This document shows positions 58,299-64,000 of a stretch of 64,000 nt of DNA, one piece after another. Made by a program: the position numbers and the translations under genes. Under the pieces are notes generated by a model. The model saw only the letters and a list, made by a program, of their open reading frames with translations, was not told the origin of the DNA and ran no database searches. Source of the stretch: Riptortus pedestris. Its lineage: Eukaryota; Arthropoda; Insecta; Hemiptera; Alydidae. The stretch lies in NCBI GenBank assembly GCA_019009955.1, contig CM032231.1, forward strand, positions 109,047,001 to 109,111,000, given 5' to 3'. Position 1 is the first letter of the stretch. The number at the start of each line of letters is the position of its first letter.

Positions 58299-58302
<4 letters not shown>
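57607..58302. other. Unassigned sequence
   Basis: A GC-richer patch occurs at 58045-58160. No gene is recognised. Confidence 0.45.
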
Positions 58303-59492
<1,190 letters not shown>

Positions 59493-60068
59493 GTCCGTCA
59501 CGCAGGGGCTGCGTTAACTAAGCAGATTTCCCACGTGAGTCACGTATTTGCATATATATCCAAACGTAAACGTTCAATGAGACCGATATTTGATATTTAT
59601 ACCTCAAATAACGTGCTTCATAATATAACAGCTTATTGTCAATATAGTATGAGTAGAAGTGGGGGTTTGCAGAAGGCTGAGAACTGAAAAATGCAAATAT
59701 CTCGGTTAATATTCAAGATATAGAGTAAATGTATATGACAATACTTATAGTACATTTAATTTGCAATCAGATTTGCTCTATACACTTTTTTCGATCAGAC
59801 GTATAATAACAGATATATTTCGTGTTTTCGAAATTCCCCCTCTACCCCTGTCCGATTTCAGCCATTAACGAACTTGATCTTTCCTTTTACATAAAACGAT
59901 TAAATATCAAGTTTAGTATCGATCAAACAAAAATTGCGACCGCTAGAGCGTTAACAGACAAATATATATATTCTCCTTGTACTAGGTAGGATCGATGGAC
60001 GATTGAAGAACTTTTTCGAAAATCGCTGCTTGGAACGACTTCAATAGCTGATTTTCTTTAATGGAAAA
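59493..60068 (+). mobile_element. Family A variant, complete but with eroded 3' end
   Basis: 5' GTCCGTCACGCAGGGGCTGC is intact. The 5' body, GAGTCACGTATTTGCATATA, is the subfamily shared with 26213. The C-rich block is short (59837-59848) and the TA run is very short. The end GATTTTCTTTAATGGAAAAAG is a decayed palindrome. Confidence 0.85.
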
Positions 60069-61061
60069 AGTCTTGTACCCAGAGGTCAAGCTCTTGCCTG
60101 ACTAATCCTACAGGATACTCAACGGCAAACTGGTTTTAGGATCTCTATCTGCTTTTAAAAGTGAGGTTACTCGAGTAAGAATGCTATCTTTGTTAGCTAT
60201 AAAAAAATCTATATCTCGAATAGGAAAAAACTGAAAGTAACTTGGAAGGAGCAACTTCTGTTTCACTATATAGGATTCTCACATTTCTCTTTTGTATATT
60301 GCAAAAGCAAAAAAAAAAAAAAAAAAAAAATTGTGAAGCACTTTTTAACTTCTCTAGAGCTACTAACCAACCATCAAGCTAAATAAAAACTGGAGAACAC
60401 CAAAGAACTCCTGAGAACAACATTTACTCATATATGAGGTGTATAGATGTATTTGACCAGGTTGGTATAAATATTGTGGAGGGTCCTTCAGGATATAAGT
60501 CTTAAAGTAAAACATCAGTCTAAGCCAAAATATCGAGAATATATGTTCATGAGTACAGCAAGAAGAAGGAAATAATTACGTTTATTTATTGAGATAATGT
60601 TTTACACACCAAGTCACTGGATAATCTATTGCATGCAGAGATACACGTGTAAACAAACTCAACAGGTTAGGTTTACCTGTACCTTTACGTTTTAATAGAT
60701 TATCAATTTTCTTGATATGTAAAACATTAACATCAATTACATAAGTATTTCTATGTAATGGAACTATGCAATCGTTTATGTTTCAACTGCTACTGCTGCT
60801 CTGGTGAAGAGGAAATATAAACTGAAAATTTGGGCCTATACTGAAGTAGTTTTTATTTATGACCTCAAAAGAACAAACACATACGTAAGCGTAATTAATT
60901 ATGCTCATCATACTTTAAGAATAAAATGATATCTCACAAAACATCTTATTCTTCTTCAAAGCTTAAATACGACGTATATTTCTCATCGGTCATTTTGTAT
61001 GTAATCAGCGTAAATAAATGTGTAGTGTAACGTTATTAGTAATCATTGTAATGCTCTAAAG
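60069..61061. other. Unassigned sequence
   Basis: A poly(A) run lies at about 60309-60330. No gene or family is recognised. Confidence 0.5.
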
Positions 61062-61571
61062 CAGGTGTGGGCAATCTTTGACATGTTGCAGTCCAAACGT
61101 TAGTGTGCAAATATTTTCGCGGGCCGCTTTTAAAAGTAGTGTTTATAATTTTTAAAGATAGATATACGTTATGAAATTATAACGACAATGTAATTATAAT
61201 ACAATTTATTAAAATAAAAAAATGAAATGAAAAAACTGGGCACAACATGGTACAATCAATGAGTTTGAATCTGGGAAACTAATCCAATGATGTTTGGATT
61301 AATTCCACTGATACAAAGACGAATAGAATTTTCCAAATTATCGTCAGTCAGCTTTGTACGATGCTCTGATTTATTAACTTTCATCAATGAAAAGAACTTT
61401 TCGCATTTATAAGTACAGCAAAACTCATAAATCTCTCCTCATCTTCCTTATATGTAGTAAGTAGTGTTGTATTTTTGTTTGATTGGGTTTTTCAAAATGT
61501 CTCGTGGGCCGGATCAAACCTTACAGCGGGCCGGGGGCTTTATCCTCCAAAGGCTGTAATTATTTGACATT
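61062..61571 (-). mobile_element. Internally deleted hAT transposon, ~510 bp
   Basis: The terminus CAGGTGTGGGCAATCTTTG at 61062 is hAT-like. The minus frame 61256-61405 reads CEKFFSLMKVNKSEHRTKLT then DDNLENSIRLCISGINPNII, the same transposase tail as at 50788. The opposite side has GGGCCGGATCAAACCTTACA and GCGGGCCGGG, typical of the other end of such elements, decaying near 61571. Most of the transposase is deleted. Confidence 0.75.
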
Positions 61572-62264
61572 TAATGACTAAAGATGAAGTTCTATTAAAA
61601 TTGGAGAAGTTGATGCTTAGAGAAGGTGTAATATATAATTCAGCAGATATCTTCGCTATTATGCCTCTTATAGAAAAAATGTTCTTAGGTCAATATTTAT
61701 CCTGTTTTGCTCGCAGTGTAACCCTCTGACGTGAGAGTTTATTTTAATGTTGCGTGCCCCGTCCTTTGCATATTACACGCATGAGCAATTTTGCTGATAA
61801 AGTAATTTCTTACAATGTTGTTCTATACATTTTTCCTTAACTAGAATAATAAGAGAATTAATTGTTTCTGAGTTTTTAAACTTCAATAAACTTAAATTAA
61901 ATCACTAAGACTTATTTTTTTAGTATAACTATTTATTATAGTGAATTCTTCTTGATATTAATAGTAAACATTTGAAATGAAAAAAGGTCTTCTATCATTC
62001 AGATTCGTGCTAGTTTTATTTGAAGCGAAACACAAGTGTTTCACCCCACTAAAGTCATGGAATATTCATGATTCTGCCGATAACCTCGAATACAATTTAT
62101 GAACATTTGTATATGTGAATTATTCGAATTTATTTTGAAGAAGAGTATTAATTTCAAGTCTCTTCTTAGCAGTGGACTAAAAACCTAATTTTGAGAATAA
62201 CTGTAGTTGAACTCATTTTCTAAATAAAAATTATAATTGTAATTAATCAAGTAAGTAATATAGT
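61572..62264. other. Unassigned AT-rich sequence
   Basis: Near 61625-61685 'tcttcgctattatgcctcttatag' faintly recalls a family A body. No gene is recognised. Confidence 0.4.
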
Positions 62265-62310
62265 TATATCTCTGGAATATGCTGGATGGTAGAGGAACCA
62301 ATTGATAAGG
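62265..62310. repeat. Dispersed repeat shared with 12345-12392
   Basis: About 41 bp are identical to the copy at 12345. On the minus strand the following ~100 bp may belong to the same decayed Penelope-like element. Confidence 0.6.
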
Positions 62311-62494
62311 ATCAATAAGAAGGCCATGTCCTCTACTGTTTTTTAATATTATGCAGAGTGCACTTTCGGAGTCAACGCTCCATCCGCAGTGCCTGCTGAC
62401 AAACACAACCCTGCGTTAATTTAACATTCATAGCATGGCCAAAAGCAAAATAAACAATAGTCATAAAAACAAACACAAAATAAACAGTAAAAAC

Positions 62495-62745
62495 AATAGA
62501 AAATCTTAAAACTAGTCAACTAATAAAAATAGAAAATCTAATAACTAGTCAACTACTTAAAATTAAAGCCAAAACAATAGAAAATCTAATAACTAGTCAA
62601 CTACTAAAAATTAAAGCCAAAACAATAGAAAATCTTAAAACTAGTCAACTAATAAAAATAGAAAATCTAATAACTAGTCAACTACTAAAAATTAAAGCCA
62701 AAACAATAGAAAATCTTAAAACTAGTCAACTAATAAAAGTTAAAG
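62495..62745. repeat. Short AT-rich minisatellite (units of ~49 and ~32 bp)
   Basis: AATAGAAAATCTWAWAACTAGTCAACTA recurs about six times. Spacers are either TAAAA or CTAAAAATTAAAGCCAAAAC. Confidence 0.85.
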
Positions 62746-64000
62746 AAGTAAACAACGATAAGCGTATCTCAAAACTAAAAACTATAAATAAAATAATATA
62801 GTTAATCAAAGGAGCTTAGTGGACATTTAGAAAGTATTTGGATGGTAATAATGTTGTTAAATGTTAAGTGTCTTATCTACTTAATTGTTTCATTCCTGAA
62901 GAAGAACAACGCATTGCTGGATCTGGAAGATTTAGAGTCGCAACAAATTTCCGTTTCAAGATCTCATAACAGCTGTAATAATTTTCCATGAAGTGAAAGA
63001 GTCCATTTTGTATATTTAGGTTAACTGGAATGCAAGGTTCAGATTTTTTGAGAATTTTAATTAAAAGGCATCGTGATTTTAACTTACTCGGTGACGATAC
63101 GACAAGTACAACCCTTACACTCACCCGGCCTAGAAAAATTGATAACCTGGAGACAACCGGTAATGTGGGAATTAATTTGAATTGGGTGAAATGGACTCCA
63201 AAATCAGGTTTCTGAATTCGGGGTTAGAAATGCCATTTATAACTTAAAACTCAAGATTTTAGCTTCATGCTCCTTATCTTTATTTTAATTTTCTTTTTGA
63301 AAAATAAAGAAGTTTTTCAATTCTCAATCGTAGGCATACTCCATATTTATTTCATTTATAAAGTTTTCAAAACTATAAAATAAGGCCATCAGAAAAAATA
63401 ATAAATTATATTTTGGCCCATTGGATTCACTTATTTGGTTTCCATTCTTAAATATAAGAGTTAAATAGACCGTATATATTATTTATTGTAGTTGAATATA
63501 TGAACTGTAATAAAAAATTCTTATTCTGGACACATAAAAATGAGAACCTCTTTTCCACTATAATTACTGACATATGAATTACCCCAATGTGCTTAACCGA
63601 ATAATGTATTTCTAACGATTAATAAACAAATCCGTTAAATAATTCTTTGCGCTTTTCAGAAATACGGTGAATAAATTTAAACATAATGGTAAAATATCTC
63701 AGTAATTAAAATATAAAGAACAACTAACTTCATCTTTTTTTTTTTAAATTATGTAATTAATAATCATAATTAAGGTGTAATTTTGGATTGCATAATAATT
63801 CTGTTTCAGCATGAAAACCCTTAAAGAACTATGATTCACTATATTTTTTATTTTTTTAGAAATGCCCTGTTTGAAATGAGAAGAATATCTTCGAAAACAG
63901 GTATTCCTAGAAATATTTAATTATTTGTCGTTTTCGATTAGATATTTTTAGAAGTTCTTGTACCTCATGCCATGCTGTTTAAAATTTGATAGTTCATTCA
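62746..64000. other. Unassigned AT-rich sequence to window end
   Basis: No convincing gene. CATTCCTGAAGAAGAACAAC near 62891 is reminiscent of retroelement tail motifs but is not sufficient for a call. Confidence 0.45.

Overview
The window looks like nuclear DNA from an arthropod, most likely an insect. It is AT-rich, repeat-dense and almost gene-free. The transposon classes and the neutral divergence among copies fit an expanded insect genome. I cannot name the species. Nothing suggests bacterial, organellar or viral DNA.

One convincing host gene is present. A 5' untranslated region and a long coding exon lie at about 14.1-16.24 kb on the + strand. The exon encodes a lysine-rich, acidic and proline-rich, probably nuclear protein of about 626 residues that I do not recognise. 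Its apparent stop codon overlaps a good splice donor (CAG|GTAATT), so the reading frame may continue into exons beyond what I can find here. If so, most of 16.2-64 kb is intron.

The rest is mobile and tandemly repeated DNA. The dominant component, called 'family A' here, is a non-autonomous element of about 500-700 bp (longer in some old copies). It has roughly 30 complete or broken copies in both orientations. It has a 5' hairpin, a 12-bp subterminal inverted repeat, a G/C-tract block, an internal (TA)n microsatellite, a palindromic 3' hairpin and a constant CTGCTAAAA end. This is the architecture of Helentron/Helitron2-type elements such as HINEs and DINE-1-like elements. Other mobile elements are a tRNA-headed SINE family, two mariner-related elements (one a 210-bp deletion derivative with TA target duplication), two hAT remnants, a Penelope-like GIY-YIG remnant, a non-LTR retrotransposon tail, a Crypton-like tyrosine-recombinase remnant, two Helitron-type 3' ends and two foldback hairpins.

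Tandem arrays fill much of the remaining space: a 121-bp higher-order satellite built from three ~40-bp monomers (4.4-7.2 kb), a 40-bp array (8.0-9.5 kb), a ~45-bp array (19.4-20.2 kb), a ~300-bp triplication (26.9-27.7 kb), a 71-bp array (32.4-32.9 kb), a ~135-bp array (46.8-48.2 kb), a 60-bp array (52.4-54.0 kb) and long GA/TC/CA/TA microsatellites. No tRNA or rRNA gene, CRISPR array, operon or bacterial regulatory signal was seen. No autonomous, intact transposase or reverse transcriptase is present, so every mobile element here would depend on factors encoded elsewhere.
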